Assembly (NCBI GenBank): GCA_003157315.1 | Contig: PMJE01000080.1 | Location: forward strand, 1 to 5,375 | Direction: 5' to 3' | Source: Myxococcales bacterium | GTDB lineage: Bacteria; Myxococcota; Polyangia; Fen-1088 | Length of the DNA stretch: 5,375 bases | The notes under the pieces: generated by a model | What the model was told of the DNA's origin: nothing | Database searches by the model: none | The model's input: the letters and a program-made list of their open reading frames with translations, nothing else | Translations under genes and position numbers: made by a program | Shown here: piece by piece, positions 1 to 5,375 of the stretch | How the letters are laid out: each line of letters begins with the position of its first letter | Numbering within the stretch: position 1 is the first letter of the stretch

Positions 1-200
1 CGATCGAGTTCCTTGGCGTAGGGCTGTCCGGGGAAGGCTGTCCTTCTATCCGCTCCACAGTTCCGTCCTGGCCATGGGAGAATCGTGGCGCGGGGCGGCG
101 CTGACCAGAGACAGCTCCTAGTCGCAGCTCTGGTACCCGCTGACCTTCAGAACTAGACTCGCACCGGCCCCGCGCGAACCCGCCCGAAATCCCAGTTCCA

Positions 201-1433
201 GTGATCCACGTGAGTCCCCCCCGACGAAGATCCCCGGATAGGCGCAAGCCGTCCCCGCCCAAAGTCCAGCATCGGCTTTGGCCCACGGTATTGGCGTCCA
301 TTCTGGCAGTTCTGGTCATGGCGCCGATTGTCTTCAGGCTGGTTGGCAACGGCGCCGACTACACTATTCATCGCAACATCGCGGTAGCGATGAAAGCCCA
401 CCTGACCCTCTACTCGCCCCACTTCCTGTTGCAGTTTCTCGTGCTGGTGGTCGATTTCCTGCTGCCCGGCAATATCGACGCAGCAATGATTGTCGTGAAC
501 CTGCTGGCCTATGCCGCAACTGCGGCGGTCATTTTACGGGTCATCCTCCATCGTACTTCATCGCCTGCCGTCGCCGTGACCCTTACGCTCGCCCTGCTGC
601 TTGCATCGTCGGTCGCGCTTCTTTTCCCGATCGATCGGCACCTGTACCGCGGGTACATCCCGGCCAACGTATTTCACAACCCAACCATGGTTCTGCTCAA
701 GCCGTTGGCATTGTTGTCCTTCGGCTACGCCGCGGCGGCGCTTTGGCCCGAGCAAGGCGCGAAAGTCCGCACCACGATCCTTTGTGCCCTGCTAACTGTG
801 GCCTGTGCCCTGGCGAAACCCAACTACACTGTCTGCATTTTGCCGGCCCTGGCAATTGTCGCAGCAAAGCGGGGGGCGTTTCACTCACCGATCGACTGGA
901 AGCTTCTCGTATTGGGCTTCGTCTTGCCCGCCTGTGCGACGCTTCTCCTCCAGTATCACTGGACCTTCAGCGACAGCCAGATTCCCGGTGTCCTGCCCGG
1001 CAACAGCCACATTGTGTTTGCACCTTTGGCCGTGGTTCGGCGGTCCTCCACGTGGCTGGTGGTCAAGTTGCTTCTTTCGCTGCTCTTCCCCCTTTCAGTC
1101 TTGGCTGTCAATTTCCGAAGGGCGCGGGAGGACTGCGCCCTGATGCTGGCGTGGCTTCTCTTCGCCATCGGCGCCGCGATGATGTACTTGCTGGCGGAAA
1201 GCGGGCCGAGGATGGTTCACGGGAATATGCTATGGAGCGCCCAGATCGCGGTCTTCATCCTCTTTGTCCGGTCGGCAGCCCACATTTCAGTGTACTTCGG
1301 CGGTGCCCTGGCGACCGCCCCGCGCGGCGAACGGTGGCGGGCGATGGCCAGCCTCGGCTGTCTCCTGCTTCACACCGGGTTTGGGATCGCCTTGTATTTC
1401 GGTGAGTACGCTCAGGTCGCAAGATACTGGTAG
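201..1433 (+). CDS. Polytopic inner-membrane protein, possible GT-C-type glycosyltransferase
   Basis: A 410-residue protein with roughly 11-12 hydrophobic segments (for example residues 27-48, 74-89, 92-116, 122-143, 163-182, 191-204, 211-222, 234-251, 284-304, 312-332 and 343-366), so an integral membrane protein. The N-terminus (about residues 5-25) is rich in Pro, Arg and Lys and is probably cytoplasmic. The first loop after TM1 carries an acidic 'GADYTIH' (D53-H57), where GT-C lipid-sugar transferases usually place a catalytic acidic residue. 'HNPT' (159-162), 'AKPN' (205-208) and 'ESGPR..HGN' (333-342) look like further conserved loop motifs. The GT-C role, a membrane enzyme using a polyprenyl-linked sugar, is inference; the family is not firmly identified. 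The start is uncertain: GTG at 201 gives the longest frame, GTG at 210 is in frame, and neither has a clear Shine-Dalgarno. No operon partner is visible, and the tRNA-Gly unit follows on the same strand. Confidence 0.85.
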   Translation: MIHVSPPRRRSPDRRKPSPPKVQHRLWPTVLASILAVLVMAPIVFRLVGNGADYTIHRNIAVAMKAHLTLYSPHFLLQFLVLVVDFLLPGNIDAAMIVVNLLAYAATAAVILRVILHRTSSPAVAVTLTLALLLASSVALLFPIDRHLYRGYIPANVFHNPTMVLLKPLALLSFGYAAAALWPEQGAKVRTTILCALLTVACALAKPNYTVCILPALAIVAAKRGAFHSPIDWKLLVLGFVLPACATLLLQYHWTFSDSQIPGVLPGNSHIVFAPLAVVRRSSTWLVVKLLLSLLFPLSVLAVNFRRAREDCALMLAWLLFAIGAAMMYLLAESGPRMVHGNMLWSAQIAVFILFVRSAAHISVYFGGALATAPRGERWRAMASLGCLLLHTGFGIALYFGEYAQVARYW

Positions 1434-1529
1434 CGTCGGTCAGGCTGAAGAGTCTCTGATCCCTCGCCCTGGTCAGAAAGCGCACCGCGCCAGCATTGCT
1501 TGAGAAGTGACGAAACCATCCGCCAACCC

Positions 1530-1558
1530 TTGACGGAAAGGAGGTTTCCGCATAGACC
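1530..1558 (+). promoter_or_regulatory. Candidate promoter of the tRNA-Gly gene
   Basis: TTGACG at 1530-1535 matches five of six bases of the sigma-70 -35 consensus. It is followed after 17 bp by TAGACC at 1553-1558, a weak -10 that keeps the leading TA and the A at position four. Transcription would begin around 1565, a few bases before the mature tRNA 5' end at 1569. The spacing and position fit a stable-RNA promoter, but the -10 element is poor, so this is a prediction from position and the -35 box. Confidence 0.45.
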
Positions 1559-1568
1559 AAGTCCCTCT

Positions 1569-1640
1569 GCGGGCGTAACTCAGTGGTAGAGTGTCACCTT
1601 GCCAAGGTGAACGTCGAGGGTTCAAGTCCCTTCGCCCGCT
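1569..1640 (+). tRNA. tRNA-Gly, anticodon GCC
   Basis: The cloverleaf folds by eye. The 7-bp acceptor stem is GCGGGCG (1569-1575) with CGCCCGC (1633-1639), and the discriminator base is T1640. The D arm holds AGTGGTA. The anticodon stem is TCACC/GGTGA (1594-1598 and 1606-1610) around the loop TTGCCAA, with anticodon GCC at 1601-1603. The T arm is GAGGG, TTCAAGT, CCCTT (1616-1632). It decodes GGC and GGU glycine codons. The 3' CCA is not encoded, since CAA follows the discriminator. The 3' half is a typical target for tyrosine integrases, and a broken integrase gene lies just downstream pointing towards it. Confidence 0.97.
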
Positions 1641-1646
1641 CAACCC

Positions 1647-1675
1647 AAGCCCAGGAAATCCTGGGCTTTTTTCTT
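1647..1675 (+). terminator. Rho-independent terminator of tRNA-Gly
   Basis: A perfect 9-bp stem, AAGCCCAGG (1647-1655) with CCTGGGCTT (1660-1668), encloses the tetraloop AAAT. It runs into a T tract starting at 1667 (TTTTTT, then C and TT). It sits 7 bases after the tRNA 3' end, so it ends the tRNA transcript. There is no T tract for the opposite direction, so it should not stop transcription arriving from the minus-strand integrase remnant. Confidence 0.92.
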
Positions 1676-1711
1676 GTCTAGGGATCCTCGGTGGTGAGGA
1701 AGGTGGGTTTG

Positions 1712-1732
1712 CATAACCACCTACATAACCAC
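1712..1732. repeat. Tandem direct repeat CATAACCAC x2, possible integrase-binding site
   Basis: CATAACCAC occurs at 1712-1720 and again at 1724-1732, separated by CTA, giving a 12-bp period of about one helical turn. Read on the minus strand this is GTGGTTATG, TAG, GTGGTTATG. Six bases of the first unit also pair with AGGTGG at 1701-1706 (CCACCT, 1717-1722). The repeat lies between the tRNA terminator and the integrase stop codon, where attachment-site arm or core elements of a tRNA-targeting integrase would be expected. The integrase-binding role is inference from position and helical spacing. Confidence 0.5.
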
Positions 1733-1741
1733 TTTCGCTGG

Positions 1742-2587
1742 TCAGGACGCCGCCCGGACCTCATCGGTGCCCACCTCGCCGCCTTCCTGCTCTGGCGTGG
1801 CTTCCTGGGTGCGTGGCTTGGTCAGGATGAGCGCCACGACCTTCCCAAGCCCCGTCCGGACCTCCTCTCCGCTCACGCTGCTGTAGTGCTCCTGCATGGT
1901 CGTGGTTGCGTGGCCAGAGATGGCCCGCACCACGAAGTCGTGGACCTGAGCCGACCGGCCGAGATCTTGGAACGTCCGCCGCATGAACCGCGGTGAGAGC
2001 GCTTTTCCGATCTTGGCCTTCTCGGCGATGTCGTCGATCGGGCTGTCCAGGCACGAGGGAGCGCGGTACCCGCCCGACTTGTATGTCCATCAGCTCGCGC
2101 GGTAGAGGGATGCGCAGCCGCTTGCCGGTCTTGGTCCGCTCCATCACCTCGCCCCTTGCCTCGGACCGACGGACCAAGAGCACGCCCTCGTCCCAGAGGA
2201 TGTCCGGCGTCGGTCCCGTCCGGCGCAGCGGTCGCAGCTCGGACGGCCTGCGTCCGGTCGCGAGCCCCAGCGCCAGCATGGCGAAGTGTTGCGGGTACAG
2301 CTCCCGCGCCTTGGCCATGAAACGCGGCACCTCTTCCACGGTGAGCGAGTTCGGTTGCTCCTCCGTGTACGTGTGCCACGTCGACGTGTCGAGCGGCTTG
2401 ATCCCCTTGGTCGGGTCGTACTCCAGATCCAGATCCACCAGCGCCCGGCGAAGCGTGGTCAGCAGAATGCGCAGCCAACGATCGCCGCCGCCCACGACAC
2501 GTCTACATGCAGCCCTCCGTCTCCCTCTTCGACACAGATCTTGATCGAGCGTCTGACCCCCCGCCGTGTGGGAAGCGTCAGCGCCAT
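1742..2587 (-). pseudogene. Tyrosine recombinase/integrase, frameshifted and internally deleted
   Basis: Homology is spread over two clear frames and probably a third. The middle part (about 2490 to 2078) reads 'LLTTLRRALVDLDLEYDPTKG', then 'TEEQPNSLTVEEVPRFM', 'LATGRRPSELRPL' (catalytic Arg I, R-x-x-E) and 'RTKTGKRLRIPLPRELMDI' (catalytic Lys). At about 2078 the frame changes, and homology resumes as 'SGGYRAPSCLDSPIDDIAEK', then 'SPRFMRRTFQDLGR' (Arg II) and 'SGHATTTMQEHYSSV' (His and the Tyr nucleophile), ending at the TGA at 1742-1744. The join skips the usual linker between these blocks, so I infer a deletion of some tens of bases with frame loss. A further segment, from ATG at 2585-2587 ('MALTLPTRRGVRR...LHVDVSW'), may be the N-terminus in a third frame, joining at about 2490 with most of the core-binding domain lost. 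What remains is about 280 codons; the family is usually near 400 (from memory). It points at the tRNA-Gly 3' end, as island integrases commonly do. It is very unlikely to be active. Confidence 0.87.
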
Positions 2588-2665
2588 CAACCGTCGGCGA
2601 ATTACGGAGCAGTTCCGATAGTGAACAAGACAGAAGTTCCGGAGGCGGTGGCCGGGCATCGCCGT

Positions 2666-2694
2666 TTGACGGGGGCGGACCTAGGGACGAGAAT
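2666..2694 (+). promoter_or_regulatory. Candidate promoter of the P-loop NTPase gene
   Basis: TTGACG (2666-2671) is followed after 17 bp by GAGAAT (2689-2694), which matches four of six bases of the -10 consensus, including the final AAT. The start site would fall near 2701, giving a leader of under 30 nt before the ATG at 2728. The element lies between the decayed integrase and the cargo gene, so the NTPase can be transcribed on its own. The match is by eye only. Confidence 0.42.
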
Positions 2695-2712
2695 TCGAGG
2701 CAAACGCCAGCC

Positions 2713-2717
2713 GGAGG
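2713..2717 (+). promoter_or_regulatory. Ribosome binding site of the P-loop NTPase gene
   Basis: GGAGG lies 10 bases before the ATG at 2728. It supports this start over the out-of-frame ATG at 2718, which overlaps the downstream edge of the site and opens only a 62-codon frame. Confidence 0.65.
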
Positions 2718-2727
2718 ATGACAACCC

Positions 2728-4518
2728 ATGAATGCGGATCGCGCTGCCGAGACACTGAGGTATCTCCTAACAGGGGGCAATCGACCATCAGGAAGAGCGG
2801 TGCTACTAACCGGCGGTTGGGGCTCAGGAAAGACGTTCCTTTGGAACAACATGGTCGTGCCCACGCTGGACCGGCCCAGTCTATATGTCTCTGCCTTTGG
2901 CGCTGAGAGTCCTGCTGCATTTAAGACCAGACTTCTGTCAGGGATTGTGCACGGTGCCGTGTCAAGGACCGGCGTCGACAAGTCAAGGAAGGTCCGCGAA
3001 GTGGGCGACAAGATCAAACAGAGTATGGGGCGTTCAGGGACTGGGATTATGTCGATTCTCAGCTCCGTGGGCAACTCGCTCTTGAAGAGGGTTGACGTCG
3101 ACCCACTTCAGCTATTTGAATTCCTTGACGCTCAGACTGTCATTTGCATCGATGACATCGAAAGGATATCGCCTCAGTTCGCGACGCAGGATCTGCTGGC
3201 GATGTCTAACTTCCTCACCGAGCACAGGCGATTTGACGTCGTGCTGGTGAGCAATGAGGAACAAATCGGAAATGGGGATACCAGAGTCAGAGATGCCTAC
3301 CTGCGATACAAGGAGAAGACCGTACACAGGGAGGTTCATCTTGAAGCCGACATTCCCAGCATCTTCGAGAGAGTTCTCTGTTCCGCAATCGGGTCCGCAA
3401 CCGTTCAAGCCGAGATTCGCAATGGCCGAGAGACCATTCTTGAGACATTCGGTCGAGTCAAGGAAGAGAACATCCGAGTTCTTGGCCGCCTGTTCTCAAG
3501 CTTGGAACTGCTAGCGTCCTTTGGGGTAACCAAACTGTCGGTTGAGCACCTGCGCCTTCTGAGTAGCTTCACTATTCTCTCGGCAAAGGGTGGGCTCGAA
3601 TCTCCTGAGTTCTATGCCTTCGAGCCGCTGGAGGTTCGAATTGCAGCACATATGCGCCGCCGGCAAGAACAGCGCGAGGAACTCCAGAAACGCACGGATT
3701 TCCTTGAGCGATTTTTCGGAGACAACGAATACTCCTTCGACAAAGGAATCTACCAACTTGCACTCCAAGGCGAGGTCGACGACGCCCACTTTCGGCAACT
3801 ATCGACCCCGCGGCCGTCGCAGTCAAAGGAAGAGGCGACGTATCAGAAGGTGGTCAACGGCGATTGGCGATACTGGTCAGATGCCCAGGTGAGGGATCTC
3901 CTCGGAGAGACTGAGAACGTCCTCAGATCGGATCACAAACTAGATTGGAGGGCGGCCCTGAAGTTGTTGGCCTATAGCAGATTTCTGGCCAAGATCATTC
4001 GCACAGAGCTTCCATCTGATTTGGGGCCCACAGTTGCCGAGAACGTGGAGAAGCGAATCCTTGAGGCCAAGCGGGAGGATCTCGTGCCGTACGACAGAGC
4101 CTGGGAATTGCACATGCAGGACCTCGGCGACCTAGTCAAGGAAGAAACCGCAGTAGTCAAGAAGGCGCTATCACTGGCGGAGAGGGGTGCTTACCGAAAG
4201 GTGCTTGTGGCGTCAATTGATGGGAGGGACGTTGCTTCGTTCCTTAAGCTGCTTCAACAGGACCTGACTGCTGCCGGCGACGTCTTGTTCGACGATGGCT
4301 GTCTCGAAAGAATCTGGGACGCCAGGAAAGGAGCGGCGCAATTCTTCTTGGCGGCTGTTGAGGCACTTCTGCACGAGCTGAACAGCTGGGCGCATACCAA
4401 CGCAACGATTTCTGCTCGCCGAGATGTTGTCCTGGCTCGCCTGAAGCTTGCAGCTGAGGATAGCAGCGAGGGGCACATGGACAGATGGAGGTTTAGCACG
4501 CTCGTGAAATCTGGATGA
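2728..4518 (+). CDS. KAP-like P-loop NTPase, candidate phage-defence ATPase
   Basis: A 596-residue, apparently intact and soluble protein. Residues 1-205 form a P-loop NTPase core: Walker A 'GGWGSGKT' (29-36), Walker B 'VICIDDIERI' (138-147, D142/D143), 'VVLVSNEEQI' (171-180) in the sensor-1 position, and 'YLRYKEKTVHREV' (191-203). The D-D-x-E-R form of Walker B and the roughly 100-residue gap between Walker A and B resemble KAP-family NTPases, which include the F-plasmid exclusion protein PifA. No membrane segment is seen in the insert, unlike many KAP proteins. Residues 206-596 look mainly alpha-helical, with a charged amphipathic helix near 308-330, and I recognise no nuclease or other effector domain. 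The ATG at 2728 is supported by GGAGG at 2713-2717. GC is lower than in the flanks (28 of 60 at 3121-3180 against 38 of 60 at 841-900 by hand count), and AGG and ATA codons sit at R146-I147, suggesting transfer. The alternative is another STAND/AAA+ regulatory ATPase. ATPase fold: confident; defence role: inferred. Confidence 0.88.
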   Translation: MNADRAAETLRYLLTGGNRPSGRAVLLTGGWGSGKTFLWNNMVVPTLDRPSLYVSAFGAESPAAFKTRLLSGIVHGAVSRTGVDKSRKVREVGDKIKQSMGRSGTGIMSILSSVGNSLLKRVDVDPLQLFEFLDAQTVICIDDIERISPQFATQDLLAMSNFLTEHRRFDVVLVSNEEQIGNGDTRVRDAYLRYKEKTVHREVHLEADIPSIFERVLCSAIGSATVQAEIRNGRETILETFGRVKEENIRVLGRLFSSLELLASFGVTKLSVEHLRLLSSFTILSAKGGLESPEFYAFEPLEVRIAAHMRRRQEQREELQKRTDFLERFFGDNEYSFDKGIYQLALQGEVDDAHFRQLSTPRPSQSKEEATYQKVVNGDWRYWSDAQVRDLLGETENVLRSDHKLDWRAALKLLAYSRFLAKIIRTELPSDLGPTVAENVEKRILEAKREDLVPYDRAWELHMQDLGDLVKEETAVVKKALSLAERGAYRKVLVASIDGRDVASFLKLLQQDLTAAGDVLFDDGCLERIWDARKGAAQFFLAAVEALLHELNSWAHTNATISARRDVVLARLKLAAEDSSEGHMDRWRFSTLVKSG

Positions 4519-4785
4519 ATGTCGATCATCGTTGGCCGGGAGGCATAGCTCGGGGGCGCGAAATGGAAAAGGCCCTCTGGCGCATGACTCAGCCGTCCTC
4601 GGGCCAATCGGTACTGATCGATTCTGCTTCCGTTCCGCCGGCTCGAACACAAGCCCATGAGATACCGCGTTCGATTGTGCCCGTTGGCACTGGTTATGGC
4701 GATGCTGCGGCGAGCGAGTCGGGAGTCGAGTCTCCCCGAAGCGACAAGCGCGGGGTTGACCGCGACGGGGAGCGGTATGCGGAAG
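4519..4785. other. Gene-free stretch between the NTPase gene and the transposase remnant
   Basis: I find no supported gene here on either strand. A plus-strand frame starts at ATG 4515, overlapping the NTPase stop as ATGA, but its translation is low-quality Ser/Gly/Arg-rich sequence and its last third runs antisense to the transposase remnant. No hairpin followed by a T tract was found, so the NTPase gene has no visible intrinsic terminator. Around 4634-4660 there is a loose resemblance to the 3' flank of tRNA-Gly. Confidence 0.5.
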
Positions 4786-4980
4786 CTAGTTGCATAACTG
4801 GCAGACCGTGCAGCTCAGGTCGCGGTTGGCTTTCATGCGCGCCTCACGCGCACGAGTACGCGCGGCCGCAAGGTTGACGGGGATCTGAGCCCCGCGTTCG
4901 AAGTACATCTCGTCCGGGGTCTGGCCCGCGAAGGCCGAATGCGGAACCACGGAATTGTGCTGCTCGACGTAGAGAGATCG
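4786..4980 (-). pseudogene. DDE (rve) transposase, C-terminal remnant
   Basis: Sixty-four codons ending at the TAG at 4786-4788. The reading runs 'YVEQHNSVVPHSAFAGQTPD', 'EMYFERGAQIPVNLAAAR', 'AREARMKANRDLSCTVCQ'. The H-N-x-x-x-P-H-x-A-F-x-G-x-T-P-D-E-x-Y block is the usual C-terminal end of rve-fold IS transposases (IS3/IS481-like), and the Arg-rich helix followed by 'NRDLSC..C' is a common tail in that group. The DDE catalytic residues would lie upstream and are absent. In this frame a TGA occurs at 4993-4995, and the residues just before 'YVEQHN' do not follow the family, so the gene is cut off or rearranged near 4975-4990. There is no start codon or upstream homology. The exact IS family is unresolved. 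Confidence 0.82.
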
Positions 4981-5100
4981 CGAAGTCGGTGGTCATAGGC
5001 ACGACGGCCGGGGACGGCTGGCATGCGGCATGGTCGGTGATGTGGAGGCCACGAGGCAAGTCGCTACAATGCGAATTGCGCGGCTGTTCCGATGAGCAGC

Positions 5101-5124
5101 TGCGTCCTTGCCCGGCAAGACGCA
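5101..5124. terminator. GC-rich hairpin after the TPR gene, possible terminator
   Basis: TGCGTCCTTG (5101-5110) faces CAAGACGCA (5116-5124), an almost complete inverted repeat with a single-base bulge and the loop CCCGG. It begins about 41 bases past the stop codon of the minus-strand TPR gene, which suits a transcription end. No T tract follows on the minus strand, so it is not a classical intrinsic terminator. It could instead be an mRNA 3'-end-stabilising hairpin or a relic of an IS end. Confidence 0.4.
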
Positions 5125-5164
5125 AGAACCACTACCGGCGAGCGCAGGCAATCCGCAACCGCGC

Positions 5165-5375
5165 TCAGTTGATGTCGAGATCGTCCTGCCTGGGCGCTCG
5201 CAGATTCGCGTGAGCCCTCTCCTCGCGGTCGTGCATGTCCTCCCATGACAGCCCGTGCTGTACATCGTCCAGACAGAAGCGAACGCCCTGGTTGTCGTTC
5301 GGATTGAGCGAGAGGATGCGCTCGAACACCTTCGCCGCCTCCGAGAAGCGGCGAAGCCGCCAGAGGCACAGCCCA
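5165..5375 (-). CDS. TPR-like protein, C-terminal end (5' part beyond the window)
   Basis: Sixty-nine codons are open from the right edge to the TGA at 5165-5167; the first complete codon on the minus strand is at 5374-5372. The translation includes 'LWRLRRFSEAAKVFERIL', 'SLNPNDNQGVRF' and 'SWEDMHDREERAHANLR', ending 'DDLDIN'. The A-A-x-x-F-x-R-x-L-x-L-N-P helix pair matches a tetratricopeptide unit (helix A Gly/Ala, helix B ending in N-P). 'NP.DNQGVRF' followed by an acidic tail is a pattern I recall at the C-terminus of TPR-containing bacterial proteins of unknown role. Such repeats mediate protein-protein contacts, and no enzymatic function can be assigned from this part. The gene has normal high GC and is probably resident chromosome or the far flank of the islet. 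Confidence 0.8.
   Translation of the reverse strand, partial: GLCLWRLRRFSEAAKVFERILSLNPNDNQGVRFCLDDVQHGLSWEDMHDREERAHANLRAPRQDDLDIN

Noticed and set aside
1..200. Possible 3' end of an upstream gene (frames closing at TGA 102-104 or TAG 119-121).
   Set aside because: Two plus-strand frames are open over the same short stretch, neither shows a recognisable motif, and the context lies outside the window.
278..1405. 375-codon plus-strand frame inside the membrane-protein gene.
   Set aside because: Its composition is that of an out-of-frame reading of high-GC DNA (rich in Arg, Pro, Gly and Ala), and the overlapping frame gives clear membrane helices.
1691..1996. 101-codon plus-strand frame opposite the integrase C-terminus.
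   Set aside because: It is antisense to conserved catalytic codons (Arg II, His, Tyr) and has no motif of its own.
2607..2621. Imperfect inverted repeat GTTC-N7-GAAC before the NTPase gene, considered as an operator.
   Set aside because: Only 4-bp arms, expected by chance, and it lies upstream of the proposed -35 with no regulator gene nearby.
1761..3074. 437-codon minus-strand frame that could be taken for one long intact gene.
   Set aside because: Its first half is antisense to the NTPase gene, only about 2078-2495 is integrase, and after 2078 it leaves the integrase frame.
4254..4658. Two overlapping minus-strand frames (134-145 codons) running into the 3' end of the NTPase gene.
   Set aside because: Most of each lies antisense to the NTPase coding region, the two contradict each other in frame, and neither translation resembles a known domain.
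4515..4877. 120-codon plus-strand frame overlapping the NTPase stop codon as ATGA, as if translationally coupled.
   Set aside because: The product looks like random Ser/Gly/Arg-rich sequence with no motif, and its 3' third is antisense to recognisable transposase codons (4786-4877).
1..5375. CRISPR array, riboswitch or retron-type RNA.
   Set aside because: No regularly spaced repeats with unique spacers, no reverse transcriptase motif and no recognisable aptamer sequence on either strand.

Overview
The window is GC-rich bacterial DNA. A delta-proteobacterial / Myxococcota (Polyangia-type) host is my best guess. It rests on recall of the integrase family, whose 'ATGRRPSELRPL' and 'MRRTFQDLGR...SGHATTTMQEHYSSV' wording I associate with that group, and on the C-terminal TPR fragment. 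No database search was possible.

Layout, left to right. (1) Bases 201-1433 (+) encode a polytopic membrane protein of about 410 residues with glycosyltransferase-C-like features. It reads as resident chromosomal DNA. (2) Bases 1530-1675 hold a complete tRNA-Gly(GCC) unit: a promoter-like sequence, the 72-nt gene and a strong intrinsic terminator. (3) About 65 bp after the terminator lies a tyrosine recombinase on the minus strand, pointing at the 3' end of the tRNA. It is broken: its parts sit in two, probably three, reading frames, separated by at least one deletion. A tandem 9-bp direct repeat lies between the tRNA terminator and its stop codon. (4) Bases 2728-4518 (+) encode an intact 596-residue P-loop NTPase of KAP-like type. 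It has its own promoter-like sequence and ribosome binding site, and lower GC and different codon use from the flanks. (5) Bases 4519-4785 hold no supported gene. (6) Bases 4786-4980 (-) are the last 64 codons of a DDE (rve) transposase, a decayed insertion sequence. (7) Bases 5165-5375 (-) are the C-terminal end of a TPR-like protein that continues beyond the right edge.

Interpretation: this looks like a small, immobilised genomic islet that entered at the 3' end of tRNA-Gly. The integrase has decayed, the right side carries insertion-sequence debris, and one large intact ATPase gene remains as cargo. A lone KAP/STAND-like NTPase kept intact amid decayed mobility genes suggests a retained function, and phage defence is the natural hypothesis. 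The sequence alone does not prove it.
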